16,588 nucleotides of DNA from Ruminococcus sp. UBA4275 (GTDB lineage: Bacteria; Bacillota; Clostridia; Oscillospirales; Ruminococcaceae): positions 1 to 16,588 of the forward strand of contig DGVV01000092.1 of NCBI GenBank assembly GCA_002395085.1, written 5' to 3'. This document shows, in pieces, positions 1 to 7,783 of the stretch. Below the pieces are notes generated by a model, which was not told the origin of the DNA, made no database searches, and was given only the letters and a program-made list of their open reading frames with translations. The stretch's first letter is position 1; the number at the start of each line of letters is the position of its first letter. Made by a program: the position numbers and the translations under genes.

Positions 1-68
1 GCGCGAATAGCGCCGTGTCAAAAAAATGTTGGGAGTACAGCGCTTATGTTCACCGGAGGGAAATGCCT

Positions 69-94
69 GCGGGCGTTGCCCGCCCGCTAAGGAG
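69..94 (+). promoter_or_regulatory. gyrB: Hairpin next to the gyrB ribosome binding site
   Basis: GCGGGCG (69-75) and CGCCCGC (81-87) form a perfect 7-bp stem around a 5-nt loop, directly followed by the Shine-Dalgarno AAGGAG (89-94). No T-run follows, so it is not a terminator. The binding site itself fixes the gyrB start at 102. The hairpin could stabilise the mRNA end or tune ribosome access; that role is inferred. Confidence 0.45.
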
Positions 95-101
95 AGATGA
101 T

Positions 102-2051
102 ATGGAAAACGAAGAAATGCTGACACAAACGCCTGTCGAAGGCGATTATGACGAAAACCAGATTCAGGTTCTGGAAGGACTCGAAGCCGTCCGCAAACGT
201 CCCGGTATGTACATCGGAACAACCGGCGCAGGCGGTCTGCATCACCTTGTCTACGAAATTGTGGATAACTCCATCGACGAAGCCCTTGCGGGATACTGCA
301 CGCACATCAAGGTCGAGATTCTCGAAGGCGATGTCATCCGCGTGACCGATAACGGCAGAGGTATTCCGGTCGGCATCCACCCGAAGGAGAAGATTTCTGC
401 TGCAACGGTCGTTTATACTGTCCTGCACGCAGGCGGTAAATTCGGCGGCGGCGGATACAAGGTCGCGGGCGGTCTGCACGGCGTGGGCGCTTCCGTCGTC
501 AATGCCCTCTCGGAATGGCTGGAACTCACCGTCTGGGACGGTCACCACAGCTATTTCCAGAGATTCGAGCGCGGAAAATATGACAAGCAACTGGAACAGA
601 CCGGCGATACCGAGCTGCACGGCACGTCCGTCACCTTTAAGCCGGATGCCGAAATCTTTGAAGAAACAACTGTTTTCGATTATGAAGTGCTGCTCAAGCG
701 GATGCGGGAACAGGCTTTCCTGAATGCAGGTCTGACCATCGAAATCATAGACCGCCGCCATCCGGAACTTGACCGCCATGAGGTGCTGTGCTATGAGGGC
801 GGTATCCGTCAGTTTGTGGAACATATCCACGAAACGCGCGGTCTGGATGCACTCAGCGAACAGGTCATCTACTTCAACGGCGTGAAAGGCGAAAACGCTG
901 TTGAAATTGCCATGCAGTATAATAACAGCTACAACGAGGTCATCCTCTCCTTTGCGAACAATGTCCACACCATCGACGGCGGTGTGCATGAAGTCGGTTT
1001 CCGCAATGCACTGACCAAAACGATCAACGAATACGGCAAAAAGTTTGGTCTGCTGAAGGATGACAACAAACTCATGGGCGAGGATGTCCGTGAGGGTCTG
1101 ACGGCAATCATCTCCGTCAAGCTGACAGACTGCCAGTTTGAGAGCCAGACCAAGGTGAAGCTGGGCAATCCGGAAATCAAGCCCTTTGTGGAACAGATTG
1201 TCACGCAGAAGCTGATGGATTATCTGGAGGAAAACCCGACCGTTGCCGCGCAGATTTTCGAGAAATCGCAGGCAGCGCAGCGCGCAAGAGAAGCCGCAAA
1301 GAAAGCCCGCGAGACCGCAAGACGCAAATCCGCAATGGAAAGCGCTTCGCTGCCGGGCAAACTCGCAGACTGTTCGGAACGTGACATCGAGTATACGGAA
1401 ATCTACATCGTGGAGGGTGATTCCGCAGGCGGTTCTGCAAAAGAGGGCAGAGACAGACGCTATCAGGCGATTCTGCCGCTTTGGGGTAAGATGCTGAATG
1501 TCGAACGTGTGCGCATCGACAAAGTTTACGGCAATGACAAGCTTCAGCCGGTCGTGACGGCACTGGGTACGTCCATCGGTGAAGATTTCGACATCACAAA
1601 GCTGCGTTACGGCAAGGTTATCATCATGGCGGATGCCGATGTGGACGGCTGTCACATCCGCACGCTGCTGCTGACCTTCTTCTTCCGCTTCATGCGTCCG
1701 CTGATTGAGAACGGCAATGTCTATATCGCACAGCCGCCCCTTTTCCGTGTGACGAAGGGAAAAACGCATAAATACGCATTTTCCGATGAAGAACGCGACA
1801 AGTATATCGCGGAACTTTCCGCCGGCGGCGCGAAGGTGGAAGTGCAGCGCTACAAGGGTCTTGGTGAGATGGACCCCGATCAGCTTTGGGAAACGACAAT
1901 GGATCCGGAAACGCGCACGATGATCCGTGTGACGATGGATGATGCCATGAAGGCAGATGAAATCTTCTCGATTCTCATGGGCGATAAGGTGCAGCCCCGC
2001 CGCGAGTTCATCGAGAGTAATGCACAGTATGCAGTCAATCTGGATGTTTGA
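102..2051 (+). CDS. gyrB: DNA gyrase subunit B
   Basis: ATPase subunit of the A2B2 gyrase, which uses ATP to introduce negative supercoils; cytoplasmic. The 649-residue product has family length. The N-terminal GHKL ATPase domain shows catalytic Glu52 and Asn56 (YEIVDNSIDEA), Asp83 in DNGRGIP and the GGLHGVG lid at 123-129. The transducer domain carries the QTK loop (349-351). The TOPRIM domain has Glu438 in VEGDSAGGSA and Asp511/Asp513 in DADVD, which bind Mg2+, and the RYKGLGEMDP segment lies at 583-592. I chose the ATG at 102 because AAGGAG (89-94) sits 7 nt upstream and the protein then starts about 15 residues before the conserved YDENQIQVLEGLEAVRKRPGMYIG-like block. In-frame GTG 15 and ATG 63 would add unconserved residues. 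Trp461 stands where E. coli has Lys447. First gene of a long same-strand run; its stop overlaps the next gene's ribosome binding site. Confidence 0.97.
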   Translation: MENEEMLTQTPVEGDYDENQIQVLEGLEAVRKRPGMYIGTTGAGGLHHLVYEIVDNSIDEALAGYCTHIKVEILEGDVIRVTDNGRGIPVGIHPKEKISAATVVYTVLHAGGKFGGGGYKVAGGLHGVGASVVNALSEWLELTVWDGHHSYFQRFERGKYDKQLEQTGDTELHGTSVTFKPDAEIFEETTVFDYEVLLKRMREQAFLNAGLTIEIIDRRHPELDRHEVLCYEGGIRQFVEHIHETRGLDALSEQVIYFNGVKGENAVEIAMQYNNSYNEVILSFANNVHTIDGGVHEVGFRNALTKTINEYGKKFGLLKDDNKLMGEDVREGLTAIISVKLTDCQFESQTKVKLGNPEIKPFVEQIVTQKLMDYLEENPTVAAQIFEKSQAAQRAREAAKKARETARRKSAMESASLPGKLADCSERDIEYTEIYIVEGDSAGGSAKEGRDRRYQAILPLWGKMLNVERVRIDKVYGNDKLQPVVTALGTSIGEDFDITKLRYGKVIIMADADVDGCHIRTLLLTFFFRFMRPLIENGNVYIAQPPLFRVTKGKTHKYAFSDEERDKYIAELSAGGAKVEVQRYKGLGEMDPDQLWETTMDPETRTMIRVTMDDAMKADEIFSILMGDKVQPRREFIESNAQYAVNLDV

Positions 2052-2060
2052 GGAAGCAAT

Positions 2061-2912
2061 ATGGCAAAAGAAGAAAAACTCTTTACCGTGCGCACAAAAA
2101 TGAACGACGGCGATTACGAGGATGTCTATCGCGTGTTCATGGATTATGAGCGCGGACACGAAAAAAAATATGCACTCATCATTTGTCTGGTGCTTTGCGC
2201 ACTTTGCATTGTTCTGCTGATTTTTCTGAAGAACATCACGTTTCTGTTTTACGGAATCGGCTGTCTGATTATCGGCGCGGCATATTCGCTTGTGCCGGTC
2301 AATAAAAAATTCCTCGCAAGCAATAAGCTTCAGTTCGGTGAATGGCGCGAGATGACCTTCTATCCGCACGCCCTCACCGTCATGGAGTATCTGGAGGATG
2401 AGGATACTTCGGAACTCAGCGAGGAAGAAATGGAATCTGCCATTACCGAGGTTTCGACCGGTTCGATCAAGGCTTATGAGACAAACCGCGGCTTTGTCTT
2501 TGCAGACGGCAAGATTACGAATCTGTTTTTTTATGTCGCAAAGCGCGGTCAGCCTGCGGAAACGGTTGAGGCAATCCGCAGCTTTGCACAGGAGAAATGT
2601 TCCGGCGGATATATCCTGTTCGAGAGTGCCGCGATGGTGGCAGACGAAACAGAGGAATCCGATGAAAGCAGCAATAATTCCGAACTGACTGACGACATTG
2701 CAAGTCAGTTTTACGGTGCAAGCAAGCTGCATCTTTACGACGATGACGGCAACCGCATCCGCGAAGACGATGAGACGGCAGCAGAGGATGTTCCCGCGGC
2801 GGATGCGCAGCAGGCAGAACATACCATGCAGATTGACGAGCCGGAACTGGATGTAGATGCTGAATGGGAAAAAATCATCGCGGAGGAGGATGCGGATGAA
2901 CCGGACGAATAA
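2061..2912 (+). CDS. YcxB-like two-TM membrane protein with acidic tail
   Basis: Function unknown. The 283-residue product has a charged N-terminal segment, two adjacent hydrophobic helices (about 37-56 and 60-79), then a soluble region (about 95-180) whose pattern, including GSIKAYETNRGFVFADGKITNLFFYV, recalls the C-terminal domain of the YcxB family. From about residue 192 onward it is strongly acidic (D/E-rich, pI-lowering) and probably disordered in the cytoplasm. Start ATG 2061 follows AGGAAG (2051-2056), which overlaps the gyrB stop, so translation is likely coupled to gyrB. The next gene overlaps its 3' end by 17 nt and has the same architecture, suggesting an ancient duplication and possibly a hetero-complex. 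Family assignment is by eye and moderate; the coding call is firm because of the ribosome binding site, spacing and membrane segments. Confidence 0.85.
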   Translation: MAKEEKLFTVRTKMNDGDYEDVYRVFMDYERGHEKKYALIICLVLCALCIVLLIFLKNITFLFYGIGCLIIGAAYSLVPVNKKFLASNKLQFGEWREMTFYPHALTVMEYLEDEDTSELSEEEMESAITEVSTGSIKAYETNRGFVFADGKITNLFFYVAKRGQPAETVEAIRSFAQEKCSGGYILFESAAMVADETEESDESSNNSELTDDIASQFYGASKLHLYDDDGNRIREDDETAAEDVPAADAQQAEHTMQIDEPELDVDAEWEKIIAEEDADEPDE

Positions 2913-3537
2913 GCTGCTGGAACGCAGGTATCACATCCCGCTGGCGATGTTCGATGATGCCTTTGTGAGATTCCAGAAAAAGTACGTATATCCGCAGAAT
3001 TTTCTGCTCACCGCCGTGCTTGCGGCAATCGCGTGTGTATATGTTCATGCCGTGGTGAAGGACAATACGCAGACACTCGCGTATCTGCTGATTGTGATTT
3101 GTCTGGCACTGATTCTGGTGCGCTGGTACAAAACCTTCAGGCTGCGGCGTGCAGTGCATGATGCGCTGAAGGATGTGGAAAACGATACCTATACGCTGAC
3201 GCTGTATGATACAGGCATCGTCATCCGGACAGAAGATGCTCCCGCCGCGGAGACGGTTTCTCCTGCTGCGGCAGAGGAAGCCTCTGCGGAGAATGCATCG
3301 CCGGAAGCCGAAAAGCCGGAAGGCAATGGCTTTGCACAGCTTTTTCCGGAAGAACCCGCTTCGGCAAATGAGCCGATCCCGCCGACGGAAATCGAATTCG
3401 GCAGCGGTGTGCGCACGCATGACTGCGGCGAATATTTCATGGTTTACGTTGTCAAACAGAATTTTTACGTTATCCCGAAAAAGGATTTTTCCGAATCGGA
3501 GATCCTTCAGCTCAGCGAGGCATTCTCAAAGAGCTGA
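2896..3537 (+). CDS. YcxB-like two-TM membrane protein
   Basis: Function unknown. The 213-residue product has two predicted membrane helices (about 35-54 and 61-77), a short beta-type segment (98-111, YTLTLYDTGIVIRTED), a low-complexity Ala/Glu/Pro insert (about 114-165), and a C-terminal block EYFMVYVVKQNFYVIPKKDF (179-198) that is typical of YcxB C-terminal domains. The insert appears to split that domain. GGAGGAGG (2882-2889) lies 6 nt before ATG 2896; the in-frame ATG 2890 touches the binding site and is unlikely. It overlaps the preceding paralogue by 17 nt, so the two are probably translated together. gyrA follows after 48 nt. The placement between the two gyrase genes suggests shared transcription, not a proven functional link. 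Confidence 0.85.
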   Translation: MNRTNKLLERRYHIPLAMFDDAFVRFQKKYVYPQNFLLTAVLAAIACVYVHAVVKDNTQTLAYLLIVICLALILVRWYKTFRLRRAVHDALKDVENDTYTLTLYDTGIVIRTEDAPAAETVSPAAAEEASAENASPEAEKPEGNGFAQLFPEEPASANEPIPPTEIEFGSGVRTHDCGEYFMVYVVKQNFYVIPKKDFSESEILQLSEAFSKS

Positions 3538-3540
3538 AAG

Positions 3541-3575
3541 CGGTGAAAACACGAACATTTCACTGACGAAAGGAG
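3541..3575 (+). promoter_or_regulatory. gyrA: gyrA leader hairpin and start-deciding ribosome binding site
   Basis: CGGTGAAA (3541-3548) pairs with TTTCACTG (3558-3565), giving an 8-bp stem with one G-U pair and a 9-nt loop, 4 nt upstream of the ribosome binding site AAGGAG (3570-3575). The site is 10 nt before TTG 3586 but only 1 nt before TTG 3577, so it favours the later start. As in gyrB, a stem sits just 5' of the ribosome binding site; any regulatory role is inferred. Confidence 0.4.
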
Positions 3576-3585
3576 CTTGTTATCC

Positions 3586-6255
3586 TTGTACGATACCAGT
3601 AAATCTATTCTGATCCGACGTGACATCGAGGAGGAGATGCGGTCTTCGTTTCTCGCATATTCGATGTCGGTCATTACGTCCCGTGCGCTGCCGGATGTGC
3701 GCGACGGCCTGAAGCCGGTTCACCGCCGCATCCTGTATACGCTCTTTGAGAAATCGCTGACACCGGAAAAGCCTTACCGTAAGTGCGCAGATATTGTCGG
3801 TTCGGTGCTGGGTGAATATCACCCGCACGGCGATGCTTCTGTGTACATGGCGCTGGTGCGTCTGGCGCAGTCATTCTCGATGCGTTATCCGCTGGTGGAC
3901 GGCCACGGAAATTTCGGTACGGTGGACGGCGACCCGCCTGCTGCTTACCGTTATACCGAGGCGAAGATGACGAAAATGTCCACTGTGATGCTGACAGACA
4001 TCCAGAAGGAAACCGTCGATTTTCAGTCAAACTACGATGACCGACTCAAAGAGCCGGTGGTTCTGCCTGCCCGCTTCCCGAATCTGCTGGTCAATGGCTC
4101 TGAGGGTATCGCAGTCGGTATGGCATCGCATATTCCCCCGCACAATCTGGGCGAGGTGATTGACGGTCTGGATTATCTGATTGAGAATCCGGATGCAAGT
4201 CTGGAACAGCTCATGCAGTTCATCAAAGGGCCGGATTTCCCGACCGGCGGCATCATCATGGGCAGAGCGGGCATCCGTGCGGCTTATGCAACCGGCAAGG
4301 GCAAACTGACCGTCCGCTCGAAAACGGAGATCACAGAGATCAAGAATCGTCAGTGCATCATCGTGTCGGAAATCCCCTACATGGTGAACAAGGCGGAGCT
4401 GATCAAGTCGATTGCTGAGCTGGCAAAAGATAAGCGCGTCGAAGGCATCCATGACATCCGCGATGAATCCGGCAGAACGGAAAAGGTCCGCATCTGCATC
4501 GAGCTGAAAAAGGACGCAAATGCGAACTTAATCCTCAATCAGCTTTTCCGCTACACGCAGCTTCAGGATACCTACGGCGTCATTATGCTGGCGCTGGTGA
4601 ACGGCATTCCGAAGGAGCTTTCGCTGAAGGAGATTTTGCAGCATTATCTGGATCATCAGGTGGATGTTGTGCAGCGCGCCTGCCGGTTTGATCTGCGCAA
4701 GGCACGCGAACGCGCCCATACGCTGCAAGGCTTTGTGGTCGCACTGGATTTCATCGACGAAGTGGTCAACATTCTGCGCACATCCAAGACTGTGCCGGAA
4801 GGTAAACAGCGCCTCATGGAGCGTTTTGCGAATGTGGATCTGATTGGTTTGCTGGAAGATGAGGCATACCGCAAGGCGATGGGTCTGGCAGTTGACCCCT
4901 CCGAGAAGGAATATCCGACCGTCGGACTTTCCGAGACACAGGCAGAAGCGATTGTGCAGATGCGTCTGGGACAACTGACCGGTCTGGAACGCGACAAAAT
5001 CATCAACGAGGTCATGCAGCTCTGCGGAAAAATCAACGATCTGCGTGATATTCTTGCAAACCGTGACCGTGTGCTTGGCATTATCCGCGAAGATCTTGAG
5101 GAGATCCGCGGCAAATACGGCGATGAGCGCCGCACCACAATCGAAAACGTCAGCGGCGAAATGGACATCGAGGATCTGATTCCGGTCGAAGACTGCGTAG
5201 TCACATACACGAATTTCGGCTACATCAAGCGTGTGCCGCTTTCAGTTTACAAATCGCAGAAGCGCGGCGGCAGAGGCGTCACGGGCATGAAGCAGCGCGA
5301 GGAAGACTTTGCCTCCGAGATGTTCGTCGCATCGAGCCACGATCATGTGCTGTTCTTCACGAACCGCGGCATCATGTTCGATCTGAAATGCTATGAAGTC
5401 CCGATGGGCGGCAAGGATTCCAAGGGAACAAACATTGTGAACCTGCTTCCGCTCACCGAAAATGAGAAGGTTGCCGCGATGATGAAGGTCAGCGAATTCA
5501 ACGATGACAGCTATATCATCATCGTGACGAAGAACGGCAAGATCAAGCGCACACCGCTGCCGGCATACAAAAATGTGCGCAAAAACGGCCTGATTGCGAT
5601 TAAACTGGAAGAAGGCGATGAAATTGCAGGCGTCCGCATGACGGGCGGCAGCGATCAGCTTTGCATCGCGACGAAGAAGGGCATGGCGCTGCGCACGGAG
5701 GAAACCTGCATTCGTCCGCAGGGCAGAAGCGCACACGGTGTCCGCGCAATGAAACTGCGCGAAGGCGATGAAATTGTCTCGATGGCGCGCGTCCGTGCAG
5801 GGGCAACGCTGCTGACGGTCACGGAAAAGGGCTTCGGCAAGCGCACCGAAATTGAGAATTATCCGCTCCGCAAGCGCGGCGGTTTCGGCGTGACGAATTA
5901 CAAACCGGATGAGGAGCGCGGCGATGTCTGCGGCATCAAGGTTGTGGACGAAACCGACGATATTATGTTGATTTCGAGTGACGGCATCATCATCCGCATC
6001 CGCACGAGCGATGTCCGCATCATGGGCAGAATCGCGAAGGGTGTCCGCGTGATGCGCGTCTCCGAAAACGGCAGAGTGGTGGCGTTCACGCGCACCGAGC
6101 ATGAGGAAGACGTGGAAATTGCGGAAGTTGAGCAGCTTTCGGACGAGGAACTGAAGGCGCAGGAAGCGGAAGCAGCCGCGGCGGAGTCTGCGGAGGCCTC
6201 GCAGCCGGATGAGCCGGACGAACCGGACGAGCCGGAAGAAGAAACCGAAGAATAA
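3586..6255 (+). CDS. gyrA: DNA gyrase subunit A
   Basis: Breakage-reunion subunit of DNA gyrase; cuts and rejoins both strands through a phosphotyrosine. The catalytic Tyr is Y123 in AAYRYTEAKM. The N-terminal winged-helix/tower region opens with IEEEMRSSFLAYSMSV and RALPDVRDGLKPVHRRIL. The GyrA box QKRGGRG at 558-564, followed by repeated blades (GYIKRVPL, GKIKRTPL, GFGKRTEI, GIIIRIRT), marks the DNA-wrapping beta-pinwheel and separates it from ParC. The start is taken as TTG 3586 (889 residues): ribosome binding site spacing fits, and the first ATG (3637) would delete conserved residues. TTG 3577 is the alternative. In the quinolone pocket the usual Ser83 and acidic 87 (E. coli numbering) are Ala84 and Met88. 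Residues about 837-889 form an acidic tail with DEP repeats, absent from shorter homologues such as the roughly 820-residue B. subtilis protein. Confidence 0.97.
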   Translation: MYDTSKSILIRRDIEEEMRSSFLAYSMSVITSRALPDVRDGLKPVHRRILYTLFEKSLTPEKPYRKCADIVGSVLGEYHPHGDASVYMALVRLAQSFSMRYPLVDGHGNFGTVDGDPPAAYRYTEAKMTKMSTVMLTDIQKETVDFQSNYDDRLKEPVVLPARFPNLLVNGSEGIAVGMASHIPPHNLGEVIDGLDYLIENPDASLEQLMQFIKGPDFPTGGIIMGRAGIRAAYATGKGKLTVRSKTEITEIKNRQCIIVSEIPYMVNKAELIKSIAELAKDKRVEGIHDIRDESGRTEKVRICIELKKDANANLILNQLFRYTQLQDTYGVIMLALVNGIPKELSLKEILQHYLDHQVDVVQRACRFDLRKARERAHTLQGFVVALDFIDEVVNILRTSKTVPEGKQRLMERFANVDLIGLLEDEAYRKAMGLAVDPSEKEYPTVGLSETQAEAIVQMRLGQLTGLERDKIINEVMQLCGKINDLRDILANRDRVLGIIREDLEEIRGKYGDERRTTIENVSGEMDIEDLIPVEDCVVTYTNFGYIKRVPLSVYKSQKRGGRGVTGMKQREEDFASEMFVASSHDHVLFFTNRGIMFDLKCYEVPMGGKDSKGTNIVNLLPLTENEKVAAMMKVSEFNDDSYIIIVTKNGKIKRTPLPAYKNVRKNGLIAIKLEEGDEIAGVRMTGGSDQLCIATKKGMALRTEETCIRPQGRSAHGVRAMKLREGDEIVSMARVRAGATLLTVTEKGFGKRTEIENYPLRKRGGFGVTNYKPDEERGDVCGIKVVDETDDIMLISSDGIIIRIRTSDVRIMGRIAKGVRVMRVSENGRVVAFTRTEHEEDVEIAEVEQLSDEELKAQEAEAAAAESAEASQPDEPDEPDEPEEETEE

Positions 6256-6289
6256 CGTATTTACGCAGAAAATAAGGGAGGTGCTGTAA

Positions 6290-6742
6290 ATGGCATCGCA
6301 AAAAACAAGGCTGACAGGGACAGCCGTGAAGCATTTTATGCTGATCGCGCTGGGCAGCACCTTCCTGCAAATTTTCTGCTGGGCAATGTATTCGTATCTT
6401 GAATTAGGTATTGTGATGTGCGGACTGAGTTTTGTCGTGACAGCCCTGCTTTATCACTTCCTGCAAAAGGAACAGGAAACCGGATTATCGCGAAGGAGCG
6501 TATTTTTCGCCGCAATTTGCATTCCGTTTGCGGTTGCAGCAGCGGTGACAGCAACGAATCTGCTGCGGTATCCGAATCTGAATTTGTTAAATGCATCACT
6601 GGATGGCGTATCGCCGCTGACGGAGACGGTTTCGCTCTACGCGGCGCGGCTGACGCTCAACGGCATCTTCCTGCTGATCTTTGCGGTGATTGACCGTCTG
6701 TTCCGGAAAGAGAGGAAACAAGCGGATGAAAAAACTGCGTAA
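6290..6742 (+). CDS. Small four-TM membrane protein, function unknown
   Basis: I do not recognise the family. The 150-residue product is basic at the N-terminus and has four hydrophobic helices at about 15-33, 38-58, 70-91 and 117-136, ending in a charged cytoplasmic tail (RLFRKERKQADEKTA). No catalytic motif is visible. ATG 6290 has an excellent ribosome binding site, GGGAGGTG (6276-6283), 6 nt upstream. The gene begins 34 nt after gyrA with no terminator between, so it is probably cotranscribed with gyrase. It overlaps the next gene, another small four-TM protein, by 17 nt, which suggests that the two act as a pair. Confidence 0.85.
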   Translation: MASQKTRLTGTAVKHFMLIALGSTFLQIFCWAMYSYLELGIVMCGLSFVVTALLYHFLQKEQETGLSRRSVFFAAICIPFAVAAAVTATNLLRYPNLNLLNASLDGVSPLTETVSLYAARLTLNGIFLLIFAVIDRLFRKERKQADEKTA

Positions 6743-7136
6743 ATATGCGATTTTGCTTACATTTCCGCTGCATCTCGGATACCTCGCTCTGTTATTGTTT
6801 GGCCCGCGCATGGATTATTTCTATTCCATCGTCGCGCTTGCGCTGCTGCTGATCGACTTTGCGCTTTCCTGCTGGCAGATGGAGCTTTTCACCTCTCAGC
6901 GGAACAAAGTCGGTGTTTTCATGCACGATTTTTTTCCGTATCTGCTGCAAAAACTGGCAGTAATCGGCGTGGAGTGGCTGATTTTGCTCATCAATGGCAG
7001 CGGCGATGTTCTGCGCGCTGAACTTGTGCTGCTGGTCGGGGTCTGCCTGACGACAGCGGGGGCTTTTCTGAGCGGGCTGGTCACATTTGTGACGGGCGCA
7101 GGGCGCACGATGCTGTATCACGACAAAAAGAGGTAA
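6726..7136 (+). CDS. Small four-TM membrane protein, function unknown
   Basis: The family is not recognised. The 136-residue product starts MKKLRKY, consistent with positive-inside topology, and has hydrophobic segments at about 8-25, 33-51, 73-90 and 99-123, closing with a basic tail YHDKKR. There are no obvious enzymatic or transporter signatures. ATG 6726 is preceded by GAGAGGAAA with about 10 nt spacing; this start overlaps the upstream gene by 17 nt, which indicates translational coupling. An in-frame earlier codon at 6690 lacks a ribosome binding site and would add twelve non-hydrophobic residues. deoC follows after 5 nt. Coding is well supported by the arrangement and hydrophobicity; function is open. 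Confidence 0.82.
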   Translation: MKKLRKYAILLTFPLHLGYLALLLFGPRMDYFYSIVALALLLIDFALSCWQMELFTSQRNKVGVFMHDFFPYLLQKLAVIGVEWLILLINGSGDVLRAELVLLVGVCLTTAGAFLSGLVTFVTGAGRTMLYHDKKR

Positions 7137-7141
7137 AATAT

Positions 7142-7783
7142 ATGACAAATACTGAGATTCTGTCGCATATTGACCATACAAATCTCCGTCCGGATGCAGT
7201 CCGATCGGATATTCTGCGGCTCTGCGACGAAGCAATAAAATACAAAACAGCGTCGATTTGCATTGCACCGTACTGGATTGCGCAGGCAAGGAAATACGCG
7301 CCGGAGCTGAATCTTTGTACCGTGGTGGGATTTCCGCTTGGGTATCACGATCTTGCGGCAAAGGTGCAGGAGACTGCCCTTGCGCTCAAGGACGGCGCAA
7401 ACGAAATCGACATGGTAATCAACGTATCTGCGCTGAAATCGGGTGATGATGCAGCGGTTCTTGCGGAGATCAGGGCGCTGCGGTGTATCTGCCGTGAGGC
7501 GGTGCTGAAAGTCATCATCGAGACCTGTTATCTCACGGAGAACGAGAAAATCCGCTGCTGCGAGATGATCACAGAGGCGGGCGCGGACTACATCAAGACT
7601 TCAACCGGCTTTGGCAGTGCGGGCGCAAATCTGGAGGATATTGCGCTGTTCCGCGCACATATCGGCGCAAACGTGAAGATCAAGGCGGCGGGCGGCATCC
7701 GCACGCGCGAGCAAATGGAGGCATTTCTTACGGCGGGCTGTGACCGCATCGGGTGCAGCAGCGCAAAGATTTTGTTTGCATGA
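7142..7783 (+). CDS. deoC: Deoxyribose-phosphate aldolase
   Basis: Class I aldolase that splits 2-deoxy-D-ribose 5-phosphate into glyceraldehyde 3-phosphate and acetaldehyde in deoxyribonucleoside catabolism; cytoplasmic TIM barrel. The 213-residue product has standard length and the family motifs: VVGFPLG (61-67), NEIDMVIN with Asp90, the Schiff-base lysine K152 in KTSTGF, and the second active-site lysine K181 in KAAGGIRT. AAGAGG (7128-7133) lies 8 nt before the ATG and overlaps the end of the preceding gene. Its stop overlaps the next start as ATGA. No other deo genes (deoA, deoB, deoD) are in the window, so its operon partners are unrelated by pathway. Confidence 0.96.
   Translation: MTNTEILSHIDHTNLRPDAVRSDILRLCDEAIKYKTASICIAPYWIAQARKYAPELNLCTVVGFPLGYHDLAAKVQETALALKDGANEIDMVINVSALKSGDDAAVLAEIRALRCICREAVLKVIIETCYLTENEKIRCCEMITEAGADYIKTSTGFGSAGANLEDIALFRAHIGANVKIKAAGGIRTREQMEAFLTAGCDRIGCSSAKILFA

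Noticed and set aside
15..101. N-terminal extension of gyrB from GTG 15 or ATG 63
   Set aside because: The added residues are unlike GyrB starts. ATG 63 is only 2 nt from GGAGGG, and ATG 102 has a well-placed AAGGAG.
87..2822. 911-codon antisense open frame on the minus strand across gyrB and the next gene
   Set aside because: It lies wholly over well-supported plus-strand genes. Long antisense frames recur here opposite gyrA (5242-6360), deoC-SDR (7588-9066), purB (9278-10792) and secDF (11817-12941); avoidance of TTA, CTA and TCA codons on the plus strand produces them. The translation is Cys/His-rich and has no recognisable domain.
3586..6255. ParC (topoisomerase IV subunit A) instead of GyrA
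   Set aside because: An intact GyrA box QKRGGRG and a full six-blade C-terminal domain point to gyrase.
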